The position numbers and the translations under genes are program-made. From Hymenobacter oligotrophus (GTDB taxonomy: Bacteria > Bacteroidota > Bacteroidia > Cytophagales > Hymenobacteraceae): 64,000 nucleotides of DNA. Of the stretch, positions 46,459 through 54,580 are shown piece by piece; within the stretch, counting starts at the first letter, position 1, and every line of letters starts with the position of its first letter. Where the stretch lies: assembly GCF_003574965.1 (NCBI RefSeq), contig NZ_CP032317.1, positions 248,001 to 312,000 of the forward strand, in the 5' to 3' direction. The notes below the pieces were generated by a model. The model did not search any database. It was not told the DNA's origin and saw only the letters and a program-made list of their open reading frames with translations.

Positions 46459-48495
46459 ATGGCACTAACTAATCCTTGGTTTCTTTTAGCTCTAATTGCA
46501 CTTGCTATTCCCGTTTTACTTCATTTATTCGAACTACGCCGTCCGCAGCGAGTTCTGTTCACAAATGTTGACTTCATCAAGAATGTCAAGCTGGTAACAG
46601 CTAAACAGCGCCGGCTGCAGCATTTACTTGTATTGTTGCTTAGGCTGGCGTTTGTTGGTTGTTTAGTATTGCTGTTCTGCCAGCCATACATACCAGCCGC
46701 TGGTGAGAAAGGGGTTGATAGCCATTCCGCTTTGGTTATCGACAACTCTCTGAGCATGAACGCGGATGCGGCGGACGGCGAGCAACTTCTCGAGAAAGGA
46801 GTACGTGAGACCAGCCAGCTTTTAAGCGTCTTGCCGCGCACAGGCTTCGTTGATGTGCTGTATGACCGAAGGCGCCAAAATGCACTGACCCCCAGTCGTG
46901 CCATCGAGTCGCTTATTAGTTTGGCGCCATCGGGTTCAAGCCAAGGTCTAGGTGCTCAGATAAGCACATTGGCAAACAACCGAAGTACTGCCGCTACATC
47001 TGTTTTTTTGGTTTCGGATTTTCAGCGTTCAGGCTTTGCCCCGAGCACTATCCGGCAACTAAACAATCGGCAGCAAGTGTACTTGTTGCCACTGCGGCCA
47101 GCGCCAACTGCTAGCGTGTATGTAGATAGTTTGTACATGGCGGATGAGTTTGTTAGACCGGGAGTCGAGACGACTTTGCTGATGCGGCTGCGCAATGGCG
47201 GCACCACTGATGCGCGCGGTGTTGTCGTTCGGGTTTTAGTTGGTGCACGGCAAGTCGGAACGTTTCAGGTTGATTTAGCGGCCGGGCAAAGCCAGGTGAG
47301 TTCCGTTCGGGTTAGGCTGAGCGGCACGGATGCGGTGAAATGCCGCGTCGAGGTTGATGACCAACCCATTCGCTACGACAACACCTTCTATTTTGTGCTT
47401 AAACCCAGCCGCCGTGTGCGCGTTTTGGAGATAGGTGGAAGTCGTAGTCCATTACAACGCTTATACCCCAACGAATCAGTTTTTGAGTATAAACAAGAAA
47501 GTGGTTTTGAGCCGGAGGGGCTTTCAAATGCTGATTTTGTAATTATAAACGCCAACTCGTCTCTTGTGGCTAGCCAACGCGCTGCCTTGCGGAGGTTTGT
47601 GGAGGGCGGAGGGACCGTGCTATTTGTGCCGGCGCCTAGCAAGGTGGGTGCCAACCTCAGCGAAACCTTAGCCGACCTAGGGCTAACATCGGTGCGGCCG
47701 CTCAATGGGGCTGCAGCCACTCAGGAGGTAGCATCGCCCGACAAGCAAAACCCGTTTTTCAAAGACGTTTTCGCGCAACAGACCCGTCAGCCGGACATGC
47801 CCCGCGCCACGCCGTTGCTCGCCTGGAGCCGCTCGACGCTGGATGTATTGAAGCTGCGCGACGGAAGCGCATTCTTGTCGGGCTTCCGCACGGGCAAAGG
47901 CATGTTATACGTGGTGGCCTCGCCGCTTGCCCCCGCGTACACTACGTTTCCCGAGCACCCCCTGTTTGTGCCGGTTATGTATCGGTTAGCCACCTCGAGT
48001 GTTGGCCAAGAGCAGTTGCCTGCGTATCGGTTAACCGACCGAGCAGTAGTGTTGCGGCAACCAACGGAAACGCCAACCGGCACCGAACAAGTGTATCGAT
48101 TGGCAAACGACAGGAGTGCGTTTATTCCGGCCCAGCACGTGCGCGACGGCCGTTTGTATTTGCAACTTCCGCCCGATTTACGGCAGCCGGGCTACTACCA
48201 GCTAAGCCTAGGCAAGCGAAACCTAGGAACCCTCGCGTTTAATATCGACAAGAAGGAATCGGAGCTGGCGTATTACTCGGTTGAGGAGCTACGGCAACTC
48301 GAAAATACCTTCCCCAATGTGCATGTGTACGAATCGGCGGGGGGACAAAGCGTTGCGGCCCAATTTGCGCAGCAGCGCACTGGCACGCCGTTGTGGCGCT
48401 ATTGCTTGGCGGCAGCGCTGTTATGCTTGCTCGGCGAAGTGTTGGTGTTGCGCTTTGCCGGCGCCAGAAATACAACCGCCCCGCTAGCCGCTTAG
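46459..48495 (+). CDS. BatA/VWA-like membrane protein
   Basis: 678 residues. The start, LTNPWFLLALIALAIPVLLH with LFELRRPQRVLFTNVDF, is the BatA N-terminal domain with a first membrane helix; a second helix follows (LLVLLLRLAFVGCLVLLF). A degenerate von Willebrand A domain begins with ALVIDNSLSMN, keeping the DxSxS metal motif. A gatase-like part (LSNADFVIINANSSLV, RFVEGGGTVLFVPAPS) comes near 360. The last helix (CLAAALLCLLGEVLVLRF) closes it. In Bacteroidota such proteins sit in the cytoplasmic membrane and are linked to aerotolerance-type operons. No moxR gene is adjacent. Codon use and GC are a little lower than in neighbouring genes. Confidence 0.85.
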   Translation: MALTNPWFLLALIALAIPVLLHLFELRRPQRVLFTNVDFIKNVKLVTAKQRRLQHLLVLLLRLAFVGCLVLLFCQPYIPAAGEKGVDSHSALVIDNSLSMNADAADGEQLLEKGVRETSQLLSVLPRTGFVDVLYDRRRQNALTPSRAIESLISLAPSGSSQGLGAQISTLANNRSTAATSVFLVSDFQRSGFAPSTIRQLNNRQQVYLLPLRPAPTASVYVDSLYMADEFVRPGVETTLLMRLRNGGTTDARGVVVRVLVGARQVGTFQVDLAAGQSQVSSVRVRLSGTDAVKCRVEVDDQPIRYDNTFYFVLKPSRRVRVLEIGGSRSPLQRLYPNESVFEYKQESGFEPEGLSNADFVIINANSSLVASQRAALRRFVEGGGTVLFVPAPSKVGANLSETLADLGLTSVRPLNGAAATQEVASPDKQNPFFKDVFAQQTRQPDMPRATPLLAWSRSTLDVLKLRDGSAFLSGFRTGKGMLYVVASPLAPAYTTFPEHPLFVPVMYRLATSSVGQEQLPAYRLTDRAVVLRQPTETPTGTEQVYRLANDRSAFIPAQHVRDGRLYLQLPPDLRQPGYYQLSLGKRNLGTLAFNIDKKESELAYYSVEELRQLENTFPNVHVYESAGGQSVAAQFAQQRTGTPLWRYCLAAALLCLLGEVLVLRFAGARNTTAPLAA

Positions 48496-48563
48496 CTAGG
48501 CATTTGGGCAAAGTGCTCTAACTTGCCGCAAAGCTCCTACGGTTGAGCACAGAGTAGTAACAA

Positions 48564-49073
48564 ATGAAGAATCAGGCTGCGTTACGAACAGCGGTACGCG
48601 TGGGCGCCATTGCCGGGGGATTGTGTGTGGCTTGGGTGCTCATGCTGTATTTCACCGGCCAGAACCCGTACGGCCCCAAGCGCCTCATGACGATGTTTGT
48701 GCCGCCCGTTGCGGTGCTGGTAGCCCAGTGGCGCGCGCGCAAGCAGGCGCCAGAGCAATTTGGTTTTTCAATGGCTTTGCTTACGGGCGTCGTAACGCTC
48801 CTGCTCACCGCTAGCTTGTCGGGGTTGGGTGTTTATACGCTCGCCCGCACGGGCAACCCGCAGCTGATCGAGCAAAACCGCTTGCAAATGAAGCGAATGA
48901 TTCAGGCTGAACGCGCCAATTTTCTAAAGGAAAAAGGCGGAAAAGAACAGTACGAGCGCAGCATCCGTGGTATTGCCAGCACGCCGTCGGCGCTGGCCCA
49001 AGACGACTTCAGCAAAAAGCTTTTGGCGGGTTTGTTTTTCTTCTTGCCCGGCGCCGTTTTCTTTCGGAAATAA
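48564..49073 (+). CDS. DUF4199-like membrane protein
   Basis: 169 residues with about four membrane segments (GAIAGGLCVAWVLMLYFTG, ALLTGVVTLLLTASLSGLG, LLAGLFFFLPGAVFF). A charged helix follows the third (QMKRMIQAERANFLKEKGGK), as in DUF4199 proteins, which are restricted to Bacteroidota. Function unknown. The next gene is a second member 30 bases away, so the pair is likely co-transcribed with the glycosyltransferase genes that follow. Confidence 0.75.
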   Translation: MKNQAALRTAVRVGAIAGGLCVAWVLMLYFTGQNPYGPKRLMTMFVPPVAVLVAQWRARKQAPEQFGFSMALLTGVVTLLLTASLSGLGVYTLARTGNPQLIEQNRLQMKRMIQAERANFLKEKGGKEQYERSIRGIASTPSALAQDDFSKKLLAGLFFFLPGAVFFRK

Positions 49074-49103
49074 CAACGTCTTCACCTCCAAACCCTAATT
49101 ACT

Positions 49104-49631
49104 ATGGAAAACACCGTTACTCCATCTGTTTCGCCTTCGGCCGTTGGCGTGCGCTACGGCGTTATGCTCGGCATCGTATCCATCATCTTCACGGCCGTGA
49201 TAATGATGGCAGGCTTGGAGCAAAACACCGCCGTTGGCTTGCTGGGCGCGGTAATCAGTATTGTTTTTATTGTGCTGGCTCACAAAGCCTTCAAGCAGGC
49301 AAACGGCGGCTTCATGTCGTACGGACAGGGCTTGGTGATTGGTGTAATTGCGTCGGTGGTGTCGGGTGTTCTGACGGCCGTGTTCCGCTACATCTACCTC
49401 ACTTTCATCGACCCCGAGGCCATGAGCCGGGGCATGGAGGCCGCCCGCGCCAAGCTGGAAAGCCAAGGTATGTCGGACGAGCAGATTGACCAGGCCATGG
49501 CCATGAGCAGCAAAATGACCGACGGCCCGCTTGGGGTGGTGGTTGCTATTGTGGGCTCGGTTATCATTGGTTTGCTTTTCTCGCTGATTATTTCGGCCAT
49601 TACTAAGCGTACGCGTCCTGAGTTTGAGTAA
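49104..49631 (+). CDS. DUF4199 family membrane protein
   Basis: 175 residues. GVRYGVMLGIVSIIFTAVIM starts four membrane helices; HKAFKQANGGFMSYGQGLVI and the EAARAKLESQGMSDEQIDQA amphipathic helix before the last segment are the usual DUF4199 features. Its stop overlaps the TTG start of the next glycosyltransferase by eight bases. Such pairing with a GT2 is common in Cytophagales. Function unknown. Confidence 0.85.
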   Translation: MENTVTPSVSPSAVGVRYGVMLGIVSIIFTAVIMMAGLEQNTAVGLLGAVISIVFIVLAHKAFKQANGGFMSYGQGLVIGVIASVVSGVLTAVFRYIYLTFIDPEAMSRGMEAARAKLESQGMSDEQIDQAMAMSSKMTDGPLGVVVAIVGSVIIGLLFSLIISAITKRTRPEFE

Positions 49632-50616
49632 GAAGAACGTAAAATCATTTCCCGTCGAGCTGTCGATTGTAATACCGCTGCTCAACGAGGAGGAGTCGTT
49701 GCCGGAGCTAACGAGTTGGATTGGGCGCGTACTGCAGGCCCACGGCCTGTCGTATGAAGTCATTCTGATCGACGACGGCTCGACGGACAACTCGTGGGAA
49801 GTGATTGAGGAGCTGGCTGCCGCGGATGTGCACATCCGCGGCATTCGCTTCAACCGCAATTATGGCAAATCGGCGGCTCTCGATACCGGCTTTCGGGCCG
49901 CCGAGGGCCGCGTGGTTTGTACCATGGATGCCGATTTGCAAGATTCGCCCGAAGAGCTGCCCGAACTCTACCGGCTGATTACCGAGGAGCGCTACGACCT
50001 GATCAGCGGTTGGAAGAAAAAGCGCTTCGACCCGCTAAGCAAAACCATTCCGACGAAGCTTTTTAACGGCGTTACGCGATGGATTTCGGGCATACAGCTG
50101 CACGATTTTAACTGCGGCCTGAAAGCCTACGACAGCCGCGTGGTAAAGAGCATTGAGGTGTACGGCGAGATGCACCGTTACATTCCGGTAATTGCCAAGT
50201 GGGCCGGTTTCCGGCGCATTGGCGAAAAGGCTGTTCACCACCAGGAGCGCAAATACGGCACCACCAAGTTTGGCCTGGAGCGCTTCGTATACGGCTTCCT
50301 CGATCTGATGAGCATCACTTTCGTGAGCCGCTTCCGGCGCCGGCCGATGCATTTCTTCGGCTCGATGGGCGTGCTGTCGTTTTTCCTAGGTGCCATCATC
50401 ACGCTGTGGCTGGTAGGCGAGAAGGTGTGGTTGGCCGCGCACAACCTGCGGGCCCGCGACGTAACCGACCAGCCGTTATTCTTCCTGGCACTCGTGGCTG
50501 TGATTGTGGGCGTGCAGTTGTTTCTGACGGGCTTTTTGGCGGAGCTAACTTCGTTGAACGGCCGGCGCAAAAATCAGTATTTGGTGCGCGAAACCCTGAA
50601 CCTGCCGACCTCCTAG
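49624..50616 (+). CDS. family 2 glycosyltransferase with C-terminal membrane helices
   Basis: 330 residues, TTG start at 49624. A GT-A domain with LSIVIPLLNEEESLPELTSW, VILIDDGSTDNSWEV and CTMDADLQDSPEELPELY (the DxD metal motif) is followed by KYGTTKFGLERFVYGFLDLM and two membrane helices (HFFGSMGVLSFFLGAIITLW, FFLALVAVIVGVQLFLTGFL). It looks like undecaprenyl-phosphate sugar transferases (ArnC/GtrB type), which load a sugar on a lipid carrier at the cytoplasmic face. The next transferase starts four bases on. Confidence 0.88.
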   Translation: MSKKNVKSFPVELSIVIPLLNEEESLPELTSWIGRVLQAHGLSYEVILIDDGSTDNSWEVIEELAAADVHIRGIRFNRNYGKSAALDTGFRAAEGRVVCTMDADLQDSPEELPELYRLITEERYDLISGWKKKRFDPLSKTIPTKLFNGVTRWISGIQLHDFNCGLKAYDSRVVKSIEVYGEMHRYIPVIAKWAGFRRIGEKAVHHQERKYGTTKFGLERFVYGFLDLMSITFVSRFRRRPMHFFGSMGVLSFFLGAIITLWLVGEKVWLAAHNLRARDVTDQPLFFLALVAVIVGVQLFLTGFLAELTSLNGRRKNQYLVRETLNLPTS

Positions 50617-50620
50617 GCGC

Positions 50621-51763
50621 ATGGCACGTGTGGTGATTATTGGGCCGGCGTACCCATTGCGCGGCGGCTTGGCTACCTACAACGAGCGGCTGGCGCGGGC
50701 TTTTCGCGAAGCCGGCGACGAGGTGCGCATCGTTACGTTTAGCCTGCAGTACCCCAACTTTCTGTTTCCGGGCCAAACACAGTTCAGCACCGAAGCGGGC
50801 CCCGCTGACCTCGACATTGAGGTAAGCATCAACTCCGTGAACCCGCTGAGCTGGTGGCAAGTAGGCCAGCGGCTGCGGCGCGAGCGGCCCGATTTAGTTG
50901 TGTTCCGGTTTTGGTTGCCATTTATGGGGCCGGCCCTAGGTACCATTGCCCGCATAGTGCGTGGCAACGGCCACACGCGCATCGTCACCATCACCGACAA
51001 CGTAATTCCGCACGAAAAGCGGCCCGGCGACCGGCCTTTCACGCAGTATTTCCTGCGGGTGTGCCACGGCTTCGTTACCATGAGCCGCTCGGTACTGGCC
51101 GATTTGCGCCAGCTCGGCCTGAGGCAACCCGCTCGTTACCAAGCACACCCGCTCTACGACAACTTCGGACCGGTTGTGCCCCAACTCGAGGCACAACGCC
51201 GCCTGCACCTAGCGCCCGAGTACCGGTACTTGTTGTTTTTTGGCTTCATCAGGGCGTACAAGGGGCTCGATGTGTTGCTCAAAGCATTTGCCGATGAGCG
51301 CCTAGCCAAGCTGCCCCTGAAGCTGATAGTGGCCGGCGAGTTTTACGAAGATGCCGCGCCCTACGAGGCCATCATCCGGGAGCACAAGCTGGAGAGCCGC
51401 TTGGTGCGCGCCACCGATTTTATTCCAAACGAGCGGGTGGCCGATTACTTCTGCGCCGCCGATATGGTGGTGCAGCCCTACAAGCACGCCACCCAAAGCG
51501 GCGTGTCGCAGATTGCCTACCACTTCGAGCGGCCCATGCTGGTGACCGACGTGGGCGGGCTGGCCGAGCTGATTCCGGATGGCGAAGTGGGCTACGTGGT
51601 GCCACCCACCCCGCAGGCCATTGCCGATGCGTTGGTTGACTACTTCACACACCCCGACCTACAAGCCAAGTTTGAAGCCGGCACGCGGCACTACAAGCAG
51701 CAATTTTCGTGGGCCGAAATGGTGAAGGCGCTCAAGGAAGTAGCCGCAGTGCCGAGCACCTAG
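50621..51763 (+). CDS. GT-B glycosyltransferase (GT4-like)
   Basis: 380 residues. VVIIGPAYPLRGGLATYNER at the N-terminus, a central GFIRAYKGLDVLLKAFADER (about residue 210) and the C-terminal RVADYFCAADMVVQPYKHAT then VGGLAELIPDGEVGYVVPPT give the two Rossmann-like lobes of a retaining GT-B enzyme. It lies directly after the lipid-carrier GT2, so both probably build an envelope glycan or glycolipid; the sugar cannot be inferred. Cytoplasmic or membrane-associated. Ends at a hairpin shared with the convergent GT9. Confidence 0.88.
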   Translation: MARVVIIGPAYPLRGGLATYNERLARAFREAGDEVRIVTFSLQYPNFLFPGQTQFSTEAGPADLDIEVSINSVNPLSWWQVGQRLRRERPDLVVFRFWLPFMGPALGTIARIVRGNGHTRIVTITDNVIPHEKRPGDRPFTQYFLRVCHGFVTMSRSVLADLRQLGLRQPARYQAHPLYDNFGPVVPQLEAQRRLHLAPEYRYLLFFGFIRAYKGLDVLLKAFADERLAKLPLKLIVAGEFYEDAAPYEAIIREHKLESRLVRATDFIPNERVADYFCAADMVVQPYKHATQSGVSQIAYHFERPMLVTDVGGLAELIPDGEVGYVVPPTPQAIADALVDYFTHPDLQAKFEAGTRHYKQQFSWAEMVKALKEVAAVPST

Positions 51764-51786
51764 GCTTCCGATACGAGTACTAACGA

Positions 51787-51840
51787 CACCGCCCCGCTTC
51801 GTGCTAGCCAAACGGCAGCAGCGAAGCGGGGCGGTGCTTT
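51787..51840. terminator. 15-bp hairpin shared by convergent glycosyltransferases
   Basis: 51787-51801 and 51822-51836 are perfect complements, followed by TGCTTT on the + side. Confidence 0.75.
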
Positions 51841-51853
51841 AACCGAGAAATGT

Positions 51854-52966
51854 TCAGGCGGAGGCAAGCGGCAAACTAGCCTGCACGGCAGCCAACACCT
51901 TTTCGGCGGGCAGGTCCTCCATGCAGCTGGTGCCGAGTTTGCAGGTGCCGCGGTAAAAGCACACACACTCGCGGTTGGGCTGCACAATCTGGCCGCGGCC
52001 GTACAGGTCGAACTCGTGCGGGTTGAAGATGTTGTTCATCAGCACCGTGGGTTTGCGCAAGGCGATGCTGATGTGCATGGCCATGGTTACCTGCGTCACG
52101 ACGAGGTCCATCTGATCGAGCAGGTTGATGAACTGCGGCAGCGGGAAGTGCCCTAGGTAAGGGGCCCCTGTGGCTGCCTGTAGGCGCTGGTTGCGCTCTT
52201 CTTCGGCGGCACCACCTAGGAGCACGGGCGCGTAGCCGGCTTGTTGCAGCTGAGTGATCAGGCTAACCCATTTCTCATCGGACCACAGGCGGGTTGTCCA
52301 ACGGTCGCCGCAGCCGGTGTTAAGGCCTACGCGGCGGCCCGCAGGTGGCAGCTGCGGCCACTGGTATCCCTTGTCGGCGTGGTTATCGAACACGTATTCT
52401 TCGCCCCGAAACTCGTAGCCGCACAGCTCGAAAATCTCCTGCACGTAGGGCTTAGTGTTTTGCAAACTGAGCTGGTCGAACACGCCCGTTAGGAATTTGT
52501 GCCGGGCTAGGTCGTTGGCGGGCCAAGCTACGCCGTCGTACGGGCGCAGGGCGTAGCCAAACTTTTGCGTTGCCTTGAGGGTGTTCAGCAGCGCGCCGGC
52601 TTCCTTGTCCTTATCGAGGTTGAATACGATATCGAACTCACGGGCTTGCAGCTGCAATACGGCCGCGAAATCGAACTTTAGTATTTCATCGACGGCATCT
52701 TGCGGCAAGATGGCGGGCGTGTGCGTGAGCCAAGTGATGTAAGCTGACGGGTACTCTTGGCGCAAGCGGCGCAGCAGCGGCGTGGTCCGGATTACATCGC
52801 CGATGGCCCCAAGCTTGATGATGAGAAGCCGCTGCCGCACCGGTGCGTACACGGGGCAGCCTGCGCACTGGTAGCCGTGCTCCTTGTTGGGCCGACACGG
52901 AATATCGCCACGGAAGTGGCGGCAGTCCGGGTGCACAACGGTATGATTGAGAAGGATGGTGCTCAA
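51854..52966 (-). CDS. family 9 glycosyltransferase (heptosyltransferase-like)
   Basis: 370 residues. An N-terminal Cys-rich stretch (HPDCRHFRGDIPC, YQCAGCPVY) and a C-terminal one (CVCFYRGTCKLGTSC) look like a metal or disulfide cluster not found in E. coli WaaC/F. Between them is a GT9 core: LLIIKLGAIGDVIRTTPLLR, then VLLGGAAEEERNQRL and DLVVTQVTMAMHISIALRKP. It would add heptose or a related sugar to lipid A-core. The gene is 11 bases after purB's stop on the same strand and convergent with the GT4. HldD and GmhB are elsewhere in the window. Confidence 0.87.
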   Translation of the reverse strand: MSTILLNHTVVHPDCRHFRGDIPCRPNKEHGYQCAGCPVYAPVRQRLLIIKLGAIGDVIRTTPLLRRLRQEYPSAYITWLTHTPAILPQDAVDEILKFDFAAVLQLQAREFDIVFNLDKDKEAGALLNTLKATQKFGYALRPYDGVAWPANDLARHKFLTGVFDQLSLQNTKPYVQEIFELCGYEFRGEEYVFDNHADKGYQWPQLPPAGRRVGLNTGCGDRWTTRLWSDEKWVSLITQLQQAGYAPVLLGGAAEEERNQRLQAATGAPYLGHFPLPQFINLLDQMDLVVTQVTMAMHISIALRKPTVLMNNIFNPHEFDLYGRGQIVQPNRECVCFYRGTCKLGTSCMEDLPAEKVLAAVQASLPLASA

Positions 52967-52977
52967 CTCGGCGAAAA

Positions 52978-54330
52978 TTAAATGCCCACGTAGTTCGAGG
53001 GCGTGATGGCGCGCAGCTCGGCCTTTACTTCGTCGCGCACGTCGAGCGTGCTCACAAATTCGCTGATTGTGGCCTGCGTAACCGGGCCGTGCGTGCGCGT
53101 AAGGGCTTTGAGGGCGTTGTACGGATTGGGGTATTGCTCGCGGCGCAAAATGGTTTGGATGGCCTCGGCCACCACCGGCCAGTTGGCCTCTAGGTCGCGG
53201 TGCAGGGCTTCTTCGTCGAGGGCCAGCTTGCCGAGGCCGCGCTGCAGTGCCGTAATGGCAATGAGGATGTGGCCCAGCGGCACGCCTAGGTTGCGCAACA
53301 CCGTAGAGTCGGTGAGGTCGCGCTGCAGGCGCGAGATGGGCAGCTTGCTGGCCAGGTGCTCGAGCACAGCGTTGGCAATGCCCAGGTTGCCCTCGGCGTT
53401 TTCAAAATCGATGGGGTTTACCTTGTGCGGCATGGCCGAGGAGCCCACTTCGCCCGCCTTAATGGTTTGGCGGAAGTAGCCCAGCGAGATGTACTGCCAC
53501 ACGTCGCGGGCCATGTCGATGAGGATGGTGTTGAGGCGCTTCAGGCCGTCGCAGGTGGCGGCCAGGTGGTCGTAGTGCTCGATTTGAGTGGTGGGGTAGG
53601 AGCGGTGCAGGCCCAGTTGCTCGTTTACGAAGCGGTTGCCGAAGCCGTGCCAATCTACCTCCGGGTAGGCCACGTGGTGGGCGTTGAAGTTGCCCGTAGC
53701 CCCGCCGAATTTAGCTCCGAAAGGCACTTGCTTCAGCAAAGCCAACTGCGCCTCGAGGCGGGCCACAAATACCGCCAGCTCTTTGCCTAGGCGCGTAGGC
53801 GAAGCCGGTTGACCGTGGGTGCGCGCCAGCATGGGCACGGCGGCCCACTGCGCGGCGCAAGCCCGTAGCTGGTCGGCAAGCTGCTCGTAGCCGGGCACAA
53901 TTTCGCGGTGCAGGGCTTCGCGCAAGCTCAGCGGCACGGCGGTGTTGTTTACGTCCTGCGAGGTCAGGCCAAAGTGAATAAACTCCACGTAAGCACCTAG
54001 GCCCAGTATCTCGAATTGGTCGCGCAGCCAATATTCCACGGCTTTTACATCGTGGTTGGTGATGCGCTCGTGCGCCTTAATGGCCTCAGCGTCGGCCTCG
54101 GTAAACTCTTGGTAGAGCAGGCGCATGCGCTCAAATACCTCCGCCTCGACGCCCTGCAGCTGAGGCAGTGGCAGTTCGCACAAAGCAATAAAGTACTCCA
54201 CCTCCACCAGCACGCGGTAGCGAATCAGGGCTAGCTCCGAAAAAAAGTTGGCCAGCGGAGCGGTTTGGCGGCGGTAGCGGCCATCGAGGGGCGAGAGGGC
54301 CGTGAGGGGCGTCAGCGCGTCGTGCATCAT
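52978..54330 (-). CDS. purB: adenylosuccinate lyase
   Basis: 450 residues (MMHDALTPLTALSPLDGRYR; ATG at 54327 is equivalent). All family blocks are present: LSPLDGRYRRQT, THGQPASPTRLGKEL with the catalytic His, and GSSAMPHKVNPIDFENAEGN (the fumarase/aspartase-superfamily signature loop with the catalytic Ser). It removes fumarate from SAICAR and adenylosuccinate, serving both IMP synthesis and the AMP branch, where it follows purA (38892). The GT9 gene comes next on the strand. Length is usual for the E. coli-type enzyme. Confidence 0.95.
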   Translation of the reverse strand: MMHDALTPLTALSPLDGRYRRQTAPLANFFSELALIRYRVLVEVEYFIALCELPLPQLQGVEAEVFERMRLLYQEFTEADAEAIKAHERITNHDVKAVEYWLRDQFEILGLGAYVEFIHFGLTSQDVNNTAVPLSLREALHREIVPGYEQLADQLRACAAQWAAVPMLARTHGQPASPTRLGKELAVFVARLEAQLALLKQVPFGAKFGGATGNFNAHHVAYPEVDWHGFGNRFVNEQLGLHRSYPTTQIEHYDHLAATCDGLKRLNTILIDMARDVWQYISLGYFRQTIKAGEVGSSAMPHKVNPIDFENAEGNLGIANAVLEHLASKLPISRLQRDLTDSTVLRNLGVPLGHILIAITALQRGLGKLALDEEALHRDLEANWPVVAEAIQTILRREQYPNPYNALKALTRTHGPVTQATISEFVSTLDVRDEVKAELRAITPSNYVGI

Positions 54331-54580
54331 GCAAGTAAGGAACTAGCAGGCCCAGGGGCCCGGTTTTAGGGCAACGAAACAGATAGGGCAGCCGCCGGCC
54401 ACCCCTTCAGCAAGAGCTGAGCCGCCGATGTGCCCGCGAAGGTAGGAAGGCCTTGCGGCCGGGGCAACGTATAGCCGAGCTACGCGTAGGGGCAGTTTGT
54501 GGTACTTTTGTACCCGAAGCGGCTTAGGTTCGGCACGAAACTGGCGAGGCAGGCCGCTGATTATCTACACTTCTGTGCGA
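54331..54580. other. divergent promoter region purB / transglycosylase
   Basis: 250 bases. TACTTTTG (54503-54510, +) matches the -7 box about 70 bases ahead of the transglycosylase start. On the - strand a TACCTTCG word near 54440 is one base off consensus and would serve purB. Confidence 0.5.
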
